Of a stretch of 50,312 bases of DNA, positions 8,338 through 17,863 are shown one piece after another. The position numbers and the translations under genes are program-made. Origin of the DNA: Stentor coeruleus (taxonomy: Eukaryota > Ciliophora > Heterotrichea > Heterotrichida > Stentoridae). Location of the stretch: the NCBI GenBank assembly GCA_001970955.1, contig MPUH01000496.1, positions 1 to 50,312 of the forward strand, in the 5' to 3' direction. The notes below the pieces were generated by a model. The model ran no database searches. It worked only from the letters and a program-made list of their open reading frames with translations, and had not been told where the DNA came from. Every line of letters starts with the position of its first letter. The stretch's first letter is position 1.

Positions 8338-9003
8338 ATGGAACCATGCGGGGATCCCGCAGGCACAGCATCAGGGACAATGCCAGGAACAGGAATCGTT
8401 CAATTCACCCCAACATCATCTCGTGGTTTGAAATTTTATAAATACGTGAGTATTTTTTATGGAGTAACAGAAGTAGCTTTAATAGCAACAAGTGCAGGAG
8501 TTGCTATGTTTCTTCAGTTTCTCATATGCGTATCAAGCATGGGTTTTCAAGTTTTAATTGTATTCAGCATAGCATGGAATATATATAAAAACACTTTACT
8601 AAGCTTTAAAATCAATTTAGGAATTGCTTCAGTTGGCCTTTTAGCTACAATTATCATGTATCCTATAATAAACTCTTGGAGTGTAGCATCTGAACTTTTA
8701 TGTAAAGATATACTTGCTTTTTCTATTAATCAAACAGCTTTAAGTCAATGTAATAATTTAATGAACTCAAGGACTATATTAGGAATTATTCTTGTTATGG
8801 AAATTGCTTTAAAAATTGCTTGGATTATTTGTAGTGTTATTGGATATAGGAGTAAAATTAGTCTTATGATGTTAATAGAACAAATTAAAAGGGATAGAAG
8901 ATTAGCGAAAATGAAGGAATTAGAAATATTGAGAGAAAAGGAAAGAAGGAGGAAGGAAAGAAGGAGAAAGGATTTGAAAGATAAAATTATAGTTAATGGT
9001 TAA
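8338..9003 (+). CDS. Four-helix membrane protein with basic C-terminal tail
   Basis: The protein has 221 residues and four hydrophobic segments at about 36-57, 60-83, 92-112 and 145-169. A loop between segments 3 and 4 has two Cys (about 122 and 138) that could form a disulfide. The short N-terminus is Gly/Thr/Pro-rich. The C-terminal tail (~183-217) is very Arg/Lys/Glu-rich and probably cytosolic. The topology is tetraspan-like but no tetraspanin CCG motif is present, so the family is not recognised. The start is 13 nt after the preceding stop on the same strand. It is convergent with the inositol polyphosphate kinase gene. Confidence 0.8.
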   Translation: MEPCGDPAGTASGTMPGTGIVQFTPTSSRGLKFYKYVSIFYGVTEVALIATSAGVAMFLQFLICVSSMGFQVLIVFSIAWNIYKNTLLSFKINLGIASVGLLATIIMYPIINSWSVASELLCKDILAFSINQTALSQCNNLMNSRTILGIILVMEIALKIAWIICSVIGYRSKISLMMLIEQIKRDRRLAKMKELEILREKERRRKERRRKDLKDKIIVNG

Positions 9004-9104
9004 TTGTTAATATGGGTAAGAATTAGATATGATTAGAAGATAAGAAGTTTGGGAATTTGATTAAGTGGTAAAGAGTTTTTAAGAAATAAACCTAAAATTT
9101 AATC

Positions 9105-9863
9105 CTAGTTAAGTAATTTCTTCCAGACCCGAATACAATTCTCAAGTCCTTCAATTACATTAGAATCAACTTGCCCATTAGCTGGTTCGGCATGAGCGAA
9201 ATCAATGTATCTAACTTGGCATCTACCATTTTTCCCATTAACATAAAACACAGAACTAGACTTAATATGTTTCTCCATATTCCTCTCAAACCAATTTTTC
9301 AATCTTTCAGTCTCTTGAATAAAATGTTCTACCACCCTCACTTGTAAAGCTCCTTGATCTGTAACAATTTTCCTAAAATACTCATGGATATTGTTATCAT
9401 TAATTTGCTGAAAGTCTTTCTTACTAACAAGTTGTTCAACTTTTTCTCCTTGATTATTTTTAACAACAAGTCCACATAATCTAAATCCTAAAGTTTCAGT
9501 TGTTGTTAAACTATTTCTCTGTCTTCTAATAGCAACAACATCTTCAGGACAATTTGAATCCCAAGTTATTCTACCTAATTTGCAGTCCATGATATTCGGA
9601 TGATCATAATCTGTTAAAAGATTTTCAAGGACGATATAATTATTCCCATTACGAGCTTCTACACCATAGAAATGAGGGGCGAAATTTTGCAACTCTTTAA
9701 ACACTGGTGTATCTTGCGAGTAAAGCCATTGGAAAAAGCTAATTTCTGGTTGTTTTGATTTTTTTAATACCCTGTTGTTTTCGAATATCATTATACCTTC
9801 GTGCCCTCCAGCTTGGCTTACTGATAATGCTTTTTTATGCTCTTCGGATTTATTTTCTTCCAT
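9105..9863 (-). CDS. Inositol polyphosphate kinase (IPK/IPMK/IP6K family)
   Basis: This 252-residue protein is the usual size of a minimal IPMK-type enzyme. The family signature PxxxDxKxG is present as PNIMDCKLG (89-97). GFRLCGLVV (126-134) matches the conserved G-x-R-x-x-G segment, and the C-terminal SSS (202-204) and DFAH (221-224) correspond to the S-S-L and metal-binding D-F-A-H motifs. The enzyme would phosphorylate inositol phosphates with ATP; whether it acts as IPMK, IP3K or IP6K cannot be told from sequence alone. No intron is needed. The gene is complete. Confidence 0.93.
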   Translation of the reverse strand: MEENKSEEHKKALSVSQAGGHEGIMIFENNRVLKKSKQPEISFFQWLYSQDTPVFKELQNFAPHFYGVEARNGNNYIVLENLLTDYDHPNIMDCKLGRITWDSNCPEDVVAIRRQRNSLTTTETLGFRLCGLVVKNNQGEKVEQLVSKKDFQQINDNNIHEYFRKIVTDQGALQVRVVEHFIQETERLKNWFERNMEKHIKSSSVFYVNGKNGRCQVRYIDFAHAEPANGQVDSNVIEGLENCIRVWKKLLN

Positions 9864-10783
9864 GAAAAAAGACTTTTATTATAATGTAAAATTATTGATT
9901 TGATAAAAAGATTTTTTTTGGTCTGTTGAAAAATATATTAGGCATTTTTGAAGGAATGGTTGTTGTAATGATAAATTTAAGAAAGTTTGTATTAATCTTA
10001 AGCTTAGTTGATATAATTATATAGTATTTGACTAAGAGAATTGTATTTAGAAGTGTATTTTTTTTTAATGTTTGAAGAATTATAAATATAAATAAGATGA
10101 TATAGGCTAATAGATGGTTTATAGGAAATAAATATTTACGGAGCATGTCTATTATCTATTTGTATACTATATGCTATTTGTCATACATAAACTAGTGTAT
10201 CGTTTACCAGTTTTTAAGTATCAAAAAATATATACTTCTGATTTTATTCAATTACAACTGATTTTAAATTTTTTGTATAATGATTTTATATTTCTGACGA
10301 TTTTATAAAAAATCTAGTTGCCCTATATTCAGATCACGTATTTAATAATTTAATTGCTATTTCTTTATAGTTTAAGCTTAAAAAGTAAATATTATAAAGT
10401 TTATCATATACAATAAACAGATATGAAATAGCATTTTGCTTTGAAATTTTAATTTTTGTTAAGAAAATTTTGCTCTTGCTTGTTGTACAAGAAATCTTAC
10501 CACACATTTAATTAATCGTAATAAACCTTTAAATTACTTAATCTAGTATTTTTATAAAATTTTTGTGTTTAAGACTTATAACTTTTCTTATTAATAATAG
10601 CTAAAGGATAATCTTAAAAGTTTATTTATGAGAATTTTATATAAAAATCCTTATATTAACTTTACTTTATGTATAGAAGGCTATAATTAAGTAGGCTTAA
10701 ATATGATGTTACATTTTTTTTTTACTATATTAGGATATATAATTCAGAGATTAAAAGAACGATTTTAGAAATTATCTAGTTTA
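9864..10783. other. Gene-less AT-rich stretch
   Basis: This ~920-bp stretch lies upstream of the IPK gene (-) and downstream of the first MGC-protein gene (-). An 84-codon minus frame at 9892-10146 has an AT-noise composition (Ile, Leu, Asn, Lys, Phe) and is not credible. Nothing else was seen. Confidence 0.5.
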
Positions 10784-10984
10784 TCATAAGCTGCTTAAGC
10801 TTGTTTCTGACATCTCAAGATATGATTTTGCTTCTACAACAACTTGTAGAGTCTTATGAAATTTGCTTTTTATTTGTATTGAATTTTTTATTCTTAAAGA
10901 AGGTAAATGTGTTAACATTCTCGTTTTTCTTATAGGATAATCTTTTTCTAATGTGATACTTGATTTAGCACTGATGCATCCCAT
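10784..10984 (-). CDS. Small MGC-family protein 1 (predicted dually acylated)
   Basis: This is a 66-residue protein beginning MGCISAKSS. Gly2 followed by Cys3 and Ser5 fits N-myristoylation plus palmitoylation, so membrane attachment is predicted. The frame stays open for 45 codons upstream, but I chose the MGC Met because two neighbouring genes start the same way and the upstream part is hydrophobic AT-noise. The C-terminal segment LQVVVEAKSYLEMSETS aligns with the tails of the other two family members (core EAxxxxExS). The stop is TGA. The family is not recognised. Paralogues lie at 11805-11981 and 13328-13543 on the same strand. Confidence 0.65.
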   Translation of the reverse strand: MGCISAKSSITLEKDYPIRKTRMLTHLPSLRIKNSIQIKSKFHKTLQVVVEAKSYLEMSETSLSSL

Positions 10985-11804
10985 TGTTTTATTATTTATT
11001 TTATGCATATTAACATGATTATTTAACCCAAAAACACATAAAACAATATGAAAAATATGTAAATTTGTTATAAATTTTATAACAAGTGAAAATTTTATTT
11101 TACAATATCTCAAGTTCAATTTACAGTAAAATTATAATAAGTGGAATACGATAATTCTTTAAATTTTTTTGCTGTTTTAAAATCTTTATAAGTTTTTTCA
11201 ATCATGATAAAAAAAATTCTTATAAAAAGTACCTTGAATTTAAAATATATTTTTTGTAGCAAGTTGGCAAGCTTGTAAACCCATAAGTATAATAAAGTAT
11301 ATGTGTAGTATAAGAAAATTGAACATTTTTATTACTAAAAAGATTAGCTAGATTAATTTTTTATTTGCACTTAAATTATCCTATGATATAATCATTAGAT
11401 AAAGGTATAAAGAGAGATCTTATAAGAAATTACATTTTTTGTATATTAGCTACTCTTTATATAAATCAAATCTTACAACTTGATGATCTTAATTATTAGC
11501 ATATCCACCTGGTTTGATATCATGAGTAATTTTAGAAAACCCATTCAATATTTATATCTTTAGAAGCTGCTTATATAATAAAACCCAAAGCAAAGCTAGA
11601 GGATAATCTATTTAATTGCACACTTAGAATTTCTTAAATTATCTTATCAAACTACCATAATCATATTATCTTTATATATAATATTTAAACCATGGTAAAA
11701 GAATATTCTATTATATAGCCAATAGTTAAACTGTTGCGTAATTTTTTGATGATATGTGATGCTTTAATTATTTTCTAGTATACTAAAAGTTAACTAATTT
11801 ATTT
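10985..11804. other. Gene-less stretch between MGC-family genes
   Basis: This is AT-rich sequence between MGC-family genes 1 and 2. No additional MGC start with an EAxxxxExS tail and no structured RNA signature was seen. Confidence 0.45.
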
Positions 11805-11981
11805 TTATGATTCACGTGAGCTTTCCATCGACTCTTTTGCTTCAAATATAGTATTAAGTCTAGCTTCTGCACTTTTTTTAGCATCTACTACAGAAGAAAG
11901 CTTTAAAACACATGGTTTATTACCAAAATTGATGAAATCTTGAGTGGCATGCGATTTAAGAACACTTGGTGTGCAGCCCAT
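11805..11981 (-). CDS. Small MGC-family protein 2 (predicted dually acylated)
   Basis: This 58-residue protein runs from the ATG at 11979-11981 to the TAA at 11805-11807. It begins MGCTPSVLKS (Gly2 myristoylation, Cys3 palmitoylation predicted) and ends with LNTIFEAKESMESSRES. That tail matches protein 3 (LKTIFEAGSYQEVS) and, more loosely, protein 1. Between the ends it is moderately basic with one more Cys (Cys24). There is no membrane segment. It is a single exon. Shared ends with a divergent middle suggest membrane anchoring at the N-terminus and a conserved interaction or modification site at the C-terminus; that role is inference. Confidence 0.7.
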   Translation of the reverse strand: MGCTPSVLKSHATQDFINFGNKPCVLKLSSVVDAKKSAEARLNTIFEAKESMESSRES

Positions 11982-13327
11982 TTACCAAGTTAATATTATT
12001 ATAATATGAATTTTTTGATAGCTTTTGCATAATAAATTATATTATTTTGTCAGAGAATATGAAATTTATTGGTTTAATAATATGAAAAGTTGTTATTTAA
12101 TATAAGAATACCAGTTATTTATTGTATTTTGTATATAGAATTAAATTGTTTATTTTCAAATTAAGAGTATATTATTTGGTTTATTTTAGAAATCATCACT
12201 TAAACAATTGATTTAGTATAGTTTATGATATGCTATTCAATATATTAGAATGAATTTATCATTAAATTTGAATAGAGTAATTTTTGATAGATATGCTAAT
12301 ATTTCAAATTATCTCATTTTTTTTTGGATCCAAATTTAGGATATCTGATTTGATTTAAATGATTTTTCTATTTATTTCGTATTGGTCTTGAACTTAGTTT
12401 TGTAATTAATCACTGTTGTCATCAATACAAATCATAAAAGAAAGCATAAAGGATTTTTAGTACTAATTAAAGTTATTAATAAATCAAATAAATACTTTAT
12501 ATTTTAATAAGCAAGTATATTTACTTGTAAAGTTATAATTAATTCATGTGCTTTATGAGATAAAATAATCTTAAACTTGCAATAATTTCCCCATAATTCA
12601 AATATTCTTAAGCTTACAATAATTTCCCCATAATTCAAATATAAAAGCAATATCAGCAAACCTAATGCCCACATTAAAGCAATTTTAACAAAAATTGTAT
12701 TTATACCTTCAACGCTTCATAAAATTCCCTATACAGGTCGCCATTTCCAAAAAGAAATCACTCTTTAAAACTTACCATAAATTTGGCTATCTTCAATCAT
12801 ATCTAAATAGATCCTTCTTTATCTTATTTAAGAAAATAGAGTATATAAAGGTAACTAATTTCTCAAAACTTCTTAACTCATTCATATATTTATATATTTT
12901 AATCATTTCTTACATCTTTACTCCTAAGCTAATTTTAGCATTATCTCTTTATCTTTAAACTCTTTCTTCTAAAGATCTTAATCCGATTAATATTTTAACC
13001 AATCCCTAATCTGTTGACTATATAATTTTATACTGTTATCTTTTTAAGAATTACGACAAATCTTTTTGTGTAAGGTTTTGTCAACTCTCAAAATTAATTG
13101 AGAGATTTTATCGAAGAGATCGTATAAATAGTATCAGTTTCCAAAAATTTCAGTAAAAAATCATTATAGGAAACAAAATATAACTATTTAAGCTTTAGTT
13201 TTAGCTTTCTTATATGCTTATTTTCATAGCTTTTTGGTGGTAGTCAGAAATGGTAGGAAAATTCAGATACATGCGTAAGAGATTATTAGCAAAAATAAAT
13301 ATTAAGGCTAATTACAAATAAATTATA
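11982..13327. other. Gene-less stretch with a tandem 34-bp repeat
   Basis: About 1.35 kb of AT-rich sequence. A plus-strand frame at 12695-12958 (87 codons) has an AT-noise composition and was not accepted. A 34-bp direct repeat at 12571-12641 is described separately. No RNA gene was recognised. Confidence 0.45.
12571..12641. repeat. Two-copy direct repeat (34 bp, period 37)
   Basis: Copies at 12571-12604 and 12608-12641 share the core caataatttccccataatt and differ at two positions. It is non-coding, between MGC-family genes 2 and 3. Confidence 0.75.
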
Positions 13328-13543
13328 TTAATCAAGCTTAACTTCACTATTAGAAACCTCTTGATACGACCCTGCTTCGAAAATAGTTTTTAGGTTATTG
13401 GAAAGAAATAAGTATTTTAAGGATGTAAGTTTACTATTCTGAAGCCTTTCAAGTCCAGGGGAAATACTTGGAATCTCTGGAGTTTCCATATATTCTATGG
13501 TTATCTTTGGTAGCTTCATTCTACGACTTGGTATGCAACCCAT
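13328..13543 (-). CDS. Small MGC-family protein 3 (predicted dually acylated)
   Basis: This 71-residue protein begins MGCIPSRRMK, with Gly2/Cys3 acylation predicted and a basic patch directly after, a combination that strengthens membrane binding. The tail LKTIFEAGSYQEVSNSE matches the tails of the two other MGC genes in this 2.8-kb cluster. The middle is Pro/Ser/Glu-containing and probably disordered. It lies 100 bp downstream of the WD40 gene on the same strand. The stop is TAA. The family is not recognised. Confidence 0.7.
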   Translation of the reverse strand: MGCIPSRRMKLPKITIEYMETPEIPSISPGLERLQNSKLTSLKYLFLSNNLKTIFEAGSYQEVSNSEVKLD

Positions 13544-13643
13544 ATTTTATATTTCTAATATTTAAAATAATCACTCATTAAGCAATAGAAATACAATAAC
13601 TTTATTATAGGAATCATTATAAAGAAGTTTAATAAGTTTTTGA

Positions 13644-15239
13644 TTATTTTAACTTGTATACTTTAGAATAATGTTTTGAATTTGTTACTACAACGTATTT
13701 CATTCCTTTACTAAATGCTAAGCTTTTAACTTTTTTTTGATCTTCAGAGCTTGATATGAGCTTGCAATCTAAAATATCCCAAATCTTCCAGGTATTATCA
13801 TCAGAGCTTGTCACAGCATAGTTATTTTCTATGGCTATACTTTTTATTTTCCCTATATGATTTGTAAATTGATTGATAGCTTGTTTTTGTTTTATATTCC
13901 ATATAATGCATTTTGTGTTACTAGACCCAGAAATGAGTAACTTTCCTTGCTTATCAAAAGCTAAACAGCTAACTTTTCCAGAATCAATATGAAAATGAAC
14001 CTTTTCTTTATTTTTTTTCAGATTCCAGATCCTAATACTTTTTGTTTTGAACCCAGCAGCAACATATTTGTTATCATAACTCATTACTAAACAAGATAAT
14101 TTATAATCTTTATATCTTATAAAATAATCTTGGATCTTTGTTATAATATTCCATATACTTATTGAATAATCTGCAGCTGTAGCTATAATATAATGAGAAT
14201 CAGGGCTATTAGCAAGTACCGAAATATTATCAGCATGGCCAGGAAGATTGAATTCTTCACAATTATGAGCTAAATTCCATATTTGAATAACATTTTGCGT
14301 ATTATATTTATCAGGTAAAAGTATAGCATAAGTATTATTACACACAATTCCTGTTCGTGTTATTGACCCATTATGACAACTAGCAATCCTTATTCTTGTT
14401 GATGATTTTAGATCATATGTGACAATTGTCCATGTATGTAATATATAAAGTAATTCATTATCTTCTGAAATCCCTGCACTAATAGGAAAATTACTATAGC
14501 CTTCAGTCAAAATATCCTCTTCATTAAATCTTTGTATTTCATCTAAATTCTCTGCATTTAATACCCTTATCATTATCTTTTCACATACTACTACTAAAGA
14601 TTTATTTTTATTTGTTTTTATAACATTAATATCCATTTCGCATTTAATTCGATTTATCTCAATATCTTCGTTTAAATCCCACAATATAATATATTTATCT
14701 TTTCCTCCTGATACAAAATTATTATCTTTTAAAGTTTGTATCACAGTAACTTCATTTCTATGCTCGCATATAATATTTTTTAACATATTTTGCTTAACAT
14801 CCCATATAAAAATCTTATAATCTTCTGAACTTGAAATCCCAAACATATCATTTTCTGTGAAAGCTGTAGATAATATTTTTCCTTTATGCCTACCTAATGT
14901 TGTGATTTTTTTTAATGGGATAGTATTCCACAATTCAACTTCCCCATTTTGCATACCAAATAAAAGTTTCATATTATTTTCTGAGAAAGATATTGATGTA
15001 ATCAAACACTCAAGTTTATTTATTACAACTTTCTTTTGCCTACTTTTTAGATTCCATATCTCTAGCTTTTCGTTTTCAGTAAAATATATTAAAAATTGAC
15101 TGTCTGCTGATAAGGCTATGCTTGAAATCCCTCTTACATAAGATTCCAAATATAGACTATGGACTTCTTCAAGATATTTTTTATACCATTTCATAGAAGA
15201 TGAAAGGTGAGGTTGTTTAGAATGACTTCTGCATCTCAT
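13644..15239 (-). CDS. WD40-repeat protein
   Basis: This 531-residue protein consists almost entirely of WD40 repeats, about a dozen ~40-residue units with strands ending in W-N, W-D or W-K (for example LEIWNLKS, VELWN, IFIWDVK, IILWDL, ISIWN, IRIWNL, CIIWNIK, WKIWD). Twelve to fourteen blades would form two beta-propellers. There is no catalytic domain, so it is a scaffold; the partners cannot be told. The N-terminal ~35 residues are outside the repeats. No intron was found. Confidence 0.9.
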   Translation of the reverse strand: MRCRSHSKQPHLSSSMKWYKKYLEEVHSLYLESYVRGISSIALSADSQFLIYFTENEKLEIWNLKSRQKKVVINKLECLITSISFSENNMKLLFGMQNGEVELWNTIPLKKITTLGRHKGKILSTAFTENDMFGISSSEDYKIFIWDVKQNMLKNIICEHRNEVTVIQTLKDNNFVSGGKDKYIILWDLNEDIEINRIKCEMDINVIKTNKNKSLVVVCEKIMIRVLNAENLDEIQRFNEEDILTEGYSNFPISAGISEDNELLYILHTWTIVTYDLKSSTRIRIASCHNGSITRTGIVCNNTYAILLPDKYNTQNVIQIWNLAHNCEEFNLPGHADNISVLANSPDSHYIIATAADYSISIWNIITKIQDYFIRYKDYKLSCLVMSYDNKYVAAGFKTKSIRIWNLKKNKEKVHFHIDSGKVSCLAFDKQGKLLISGSSNTKCIIWNIKQKQAINQFTNHIGKIKSIAIENNYAVTSSDDNTWKIWDILDCKLISSSEDQKKVKSLAFSKGMKYVVVTNSKHYSKVYKLK

Positions 15240-16267
15240 TTTGATATAAAAAATTTATTATTTAATACAATATTTGGTTAAAGGAATATATTTATATATG
15301 GATATATGTAGTTTACAAATATTGTCTTGTATTATGATAAATTGAACCTTGGAATTAAAGTTTAAAGAATTTATAGATATATTTGGAAAAACCTTTAATG
15401 ATAATATTAGATTATATTAAAATGAAAGATAATACTAAAATGGATATTAAAATTAGAAGAAAATGGGGTAGTGTGGCATGATTATATGCAAAGAGTGCTT
15501 TTGTTATAACCCGGATTAAATTATATAGTTATGAATGAATTAGGCTAAATAAATAATAAGATTATAAGGAAATATATTAAGTTAAGGTAAAAATTCGCAT
15601 AAAGTAATCAGCTTTTTTTTATAAGAAAAAGTTAAGCTTAGTAAATCTAAAATCTTGAATAACTTTCCTATTCTAGCATTATATACTCCATAATAATAGG
15701 CTTTCCTGTTTTAATAATTTCTTGTTCAATATATAAAATATTGAGCGTTTTTGGCTTAGAAAAACTTGATATAATAATTTTAGAGTTTTTCAAATAAAAT
15801 TGAATGATTTCAAACTTCAGCATAAGCTAGCTCTGATAAAATTACTAATCAACTAGCTGATATCCTTTAAAAATCCTAATTTATAAGCAGATTATAGTAA
15901 AAAGTACATTCTGATAACTCATAAGATTATACAACAAGCATAGGCCATATTATTTTAAGTAAGGTTTTTCATCCCGGAAACTGAGCATAATCCCGAAAAG
16001 AAACTCAAGCATTCTCAAACTATATTCTTGATAGTAAAGAAATGCAAAGACTATGCTAAATTCAAAAAAATACTCCAAATGAAAAAAAAATTAGATTTGA
16101 GTAAAACAGAAATCAACCTTACAATACGTATATTTAGTTCCTTGATATTTATTTTCTATGTTTATCTATAGAAATTATATCCTAAGTATAATTATACAAT
16201 ACCATGATAAATTAGCCTTAGCTAAAATCAATCATTTAAATCATGGTCATGAATAGAAATACTTTAA
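15240..16267. other. Gene-less stretch upstream of MFS gene 1
   Basis: This is the shared 5' region of the WD40 gene (-) and the first MFS gene (+). It is AT-rich. One 51-codon minus ORF at 15668-15823 is noted separately as a weak candidate. Nothing else was seen. Confidence 0.45.
15668..15823 (-). CDS. Candidate small ORF (51 aa)
   Basis: An ATG-to-TAG frame of 51 codons ends in a protein-like segment containing IEQEIIKTGKPIIMEYIMLE. It has no recognised family or targeting signal and lies in a gene-poor interval. It may be a short gene, a relic or chance. Confidence 0.2.
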   Translation of the reverse strand: MLKFEIIQFYLKNSKIIISSFSKPKTLNILYIEQEIIKTGKPIIMEYIMLE

Positions 16268-17863
16268 ATGGTTAATCGTAAAATTTTAACTTGTCTAGGC
16301 TGCGCAATGACACACTTTGTAAAACTTACATAGATTATTGGGACAATCTACTGTACTGGTAATATCATGCCATACATAGTTTCATACATTCGTTTAAAAG
16401 ATGACACAATAACAATGCCATCAATGACAATAGTCTTTTATATCTGTATTTTCTCATACACAGTTTGCTTTCAAATTTCTAATCTTATCCAAAAACGCTA
16501 CAGACCTAAAAAATGCATTTATGCAGGTGCAGCCCTTTATATTGCTGTAGTTTATGTTGCTGCAGCTTTACAAAATAGAATTGCAGTCATAATAATATAT
16601 GGTGTTATTCTTGGAGCAGCCTCAGGAATTGCTGTAATTTTCATATAGTATCCTGCAGCTCTTATGATTGCCATAGCATGTTATCCAGAAAAAAAGGGCC
16701 TTATTGCTGGAATCATAGTAGGAAGTTTTGCATTAGGAGCATTTTTCTTTAACTTCATTGCAACTGGAATTGTTAATCCTGAGAATAAAAAACCTCTTAG
16801 CTTTGTTGTCAATGGAAAAACTGAAAAATTCTTTGAAAGTGATATAGCTGATAATGTTCCAAAAATGTTTCTTATTTTAGCGAGTATTTATTTGGTTGTT
16901 ATTTCAATTGGTATTTTACTTATTGAGGATATTGATGTTAAAACTCCGGTTAATAATCCTCAGCCTGTACCACCTGTGTCAAATGAGGATAAGACAAAAA
17001 ATGTTGATCATAATGAATTAAATCATTTAGATCATAAAGATGATGGAAATATTTCTAAAGCACATACTCATTTTCATTCAGAAATGCATTCAGAAATACA
17101 TTCGATTCATTTGGATATACATTCAGATATACATTCAGATTCACATTCAGATGCACATTCTGATTCAAATTTTGAAGTACATTCGGATATACATTCTGAT
17201 GAAGAACATGATTATGAAAATGGTGAGAAAAAAGATAAAAAAATTGAATATAAAAGAATACAAACACTTATGGTGAATCCAGATCTTGATTTAACTGTTT
17301 CACAAGCTTTGAAGACTAGGCAATTCCATCAGATATTTTGGCCTTATTTATTGTCTGCTATGGCTGGGTTGTTTGCCGCAGCGAGTTTTAAAACAATTGG
17401 TATTAAGTATGCTTATGATGATGCATTTTTAACAATTGTTGGCTCTATTGGGTCAATTATGAATGGAACATTAAGACCTTTATGGGGACAATTCTTTGAC
17501 AAAACATCATTTAAAATGGTTTATATGGTTATATTAGGTATTCAAATTTCATTATGTTTCACATTCCCAGCAATAAACAAATTCCCAGCAGCATTTTTAA
17601 TATGGATTGTCATACTTATAGTCTGCTCTGGAGGCCATTTTACAATTTTAGCCCCAGCAGCTGTGAGAATTTATCAGCGTGGAACAGGTGCTAAAATTTA
17701 CTCTTTTCTTATATTAGCAGTAGGAATATCATGTCTTATTGAAGTTTATGCGACTGTGCATTTGGACCCAAGTGTTTTTTTTTATATTGTAGGAGGATTA
17801 AGCTGCTGCTCATTTATATCAACGATATTCTTTAGCGAAATCATCAAACCACCTAGTAATTAG
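16268..17863 (+). CDS. MFS transporter 1 (OFA/monocarboxylate-like) with His-rich central loop, two 15-nt introns
   Basis: The gene joins 16268-16318, 16334-16633 and 16649-17863, giving 521 residues. Without removal of two 15-nt introns the frame is broken by TAG at both sites. The protein has about twelve hydrophobic helices, a KRYRPK loop after helix 2 and RPLWGQFFDKTSF after helix 8, both positions typical of major facilitator carriers; the latter resembles the oxalate:formate-antiporter/monocarboxylate branch. The central loop (~237-305) has 16 His in HSD/HSE repeats, suggesting divalent-metal binding or sensing. The substrate is unknown. Near helix 11 it is four residues shorter than its paralogue downstream. 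It is the first copy of a tandem pair, 1.5 kb from the second. Confidence 0.9.
16319..16333 (+). other. 15-nt intron 1 of MFS gene 1
   Basis: GTAAAACTTACATAG, phase 0 after Phe17. It contains an in-frame TAG. Its position matches intron 1 of the paralogue. Position 10 is A. Confidence 0.93.
16634..16648 (+). other. 15-nt intron 2 of MFS gene 1
   Basis: GTAATTTTCATATAG, phase 0. Removal fuses GIA to YPAALMIAIAC. The sequence is identical to intron 2 of the paralogue, although the flanking exons differ at many sites. Confidence 0.95.
17053..17215 (+). repeat. Coding HSD/HSE repeats in MFS gene 1
   Basis: Imperfect 12-bp units (cattcagatata and variants) encode the His-Ser-Asp/Glu repeats of the central loop. 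The paralogue has fewer units, so this array has expanded or contracted since duplication. Confidence 0.75.

Noticed and set aside
8281-8340. Fusion of the NSQY-repeat and four-TM ORFs by an intron
   Set aside because: Removing the 25-nt GT..AG segment that ends at the TAAG creates an in-frame TAA, and the length is unlike the 15-nt introns.
9892-10146. 84-codon minus frame
   Set aside because: Ile/Leu/Asn/Lys/Phe-dominated AT-noise composition, no motif, no conserved start context.
10985-11119. N-terminal extension of MGC protein 1
   Set aside because: The extra 45 codons are hydrophobic noise, and the paralogues show that the MGC Met is the start.
12695-12958. 87-codon plus frame
   Set aside because: AT-noise composition and no homology-like pattern; treated as chance.
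17040-17276. Frames overlapping the His-rich loop of MFS gene 1 on both strands
   Set aside because: Shadows of the 12-bp coding repeat.
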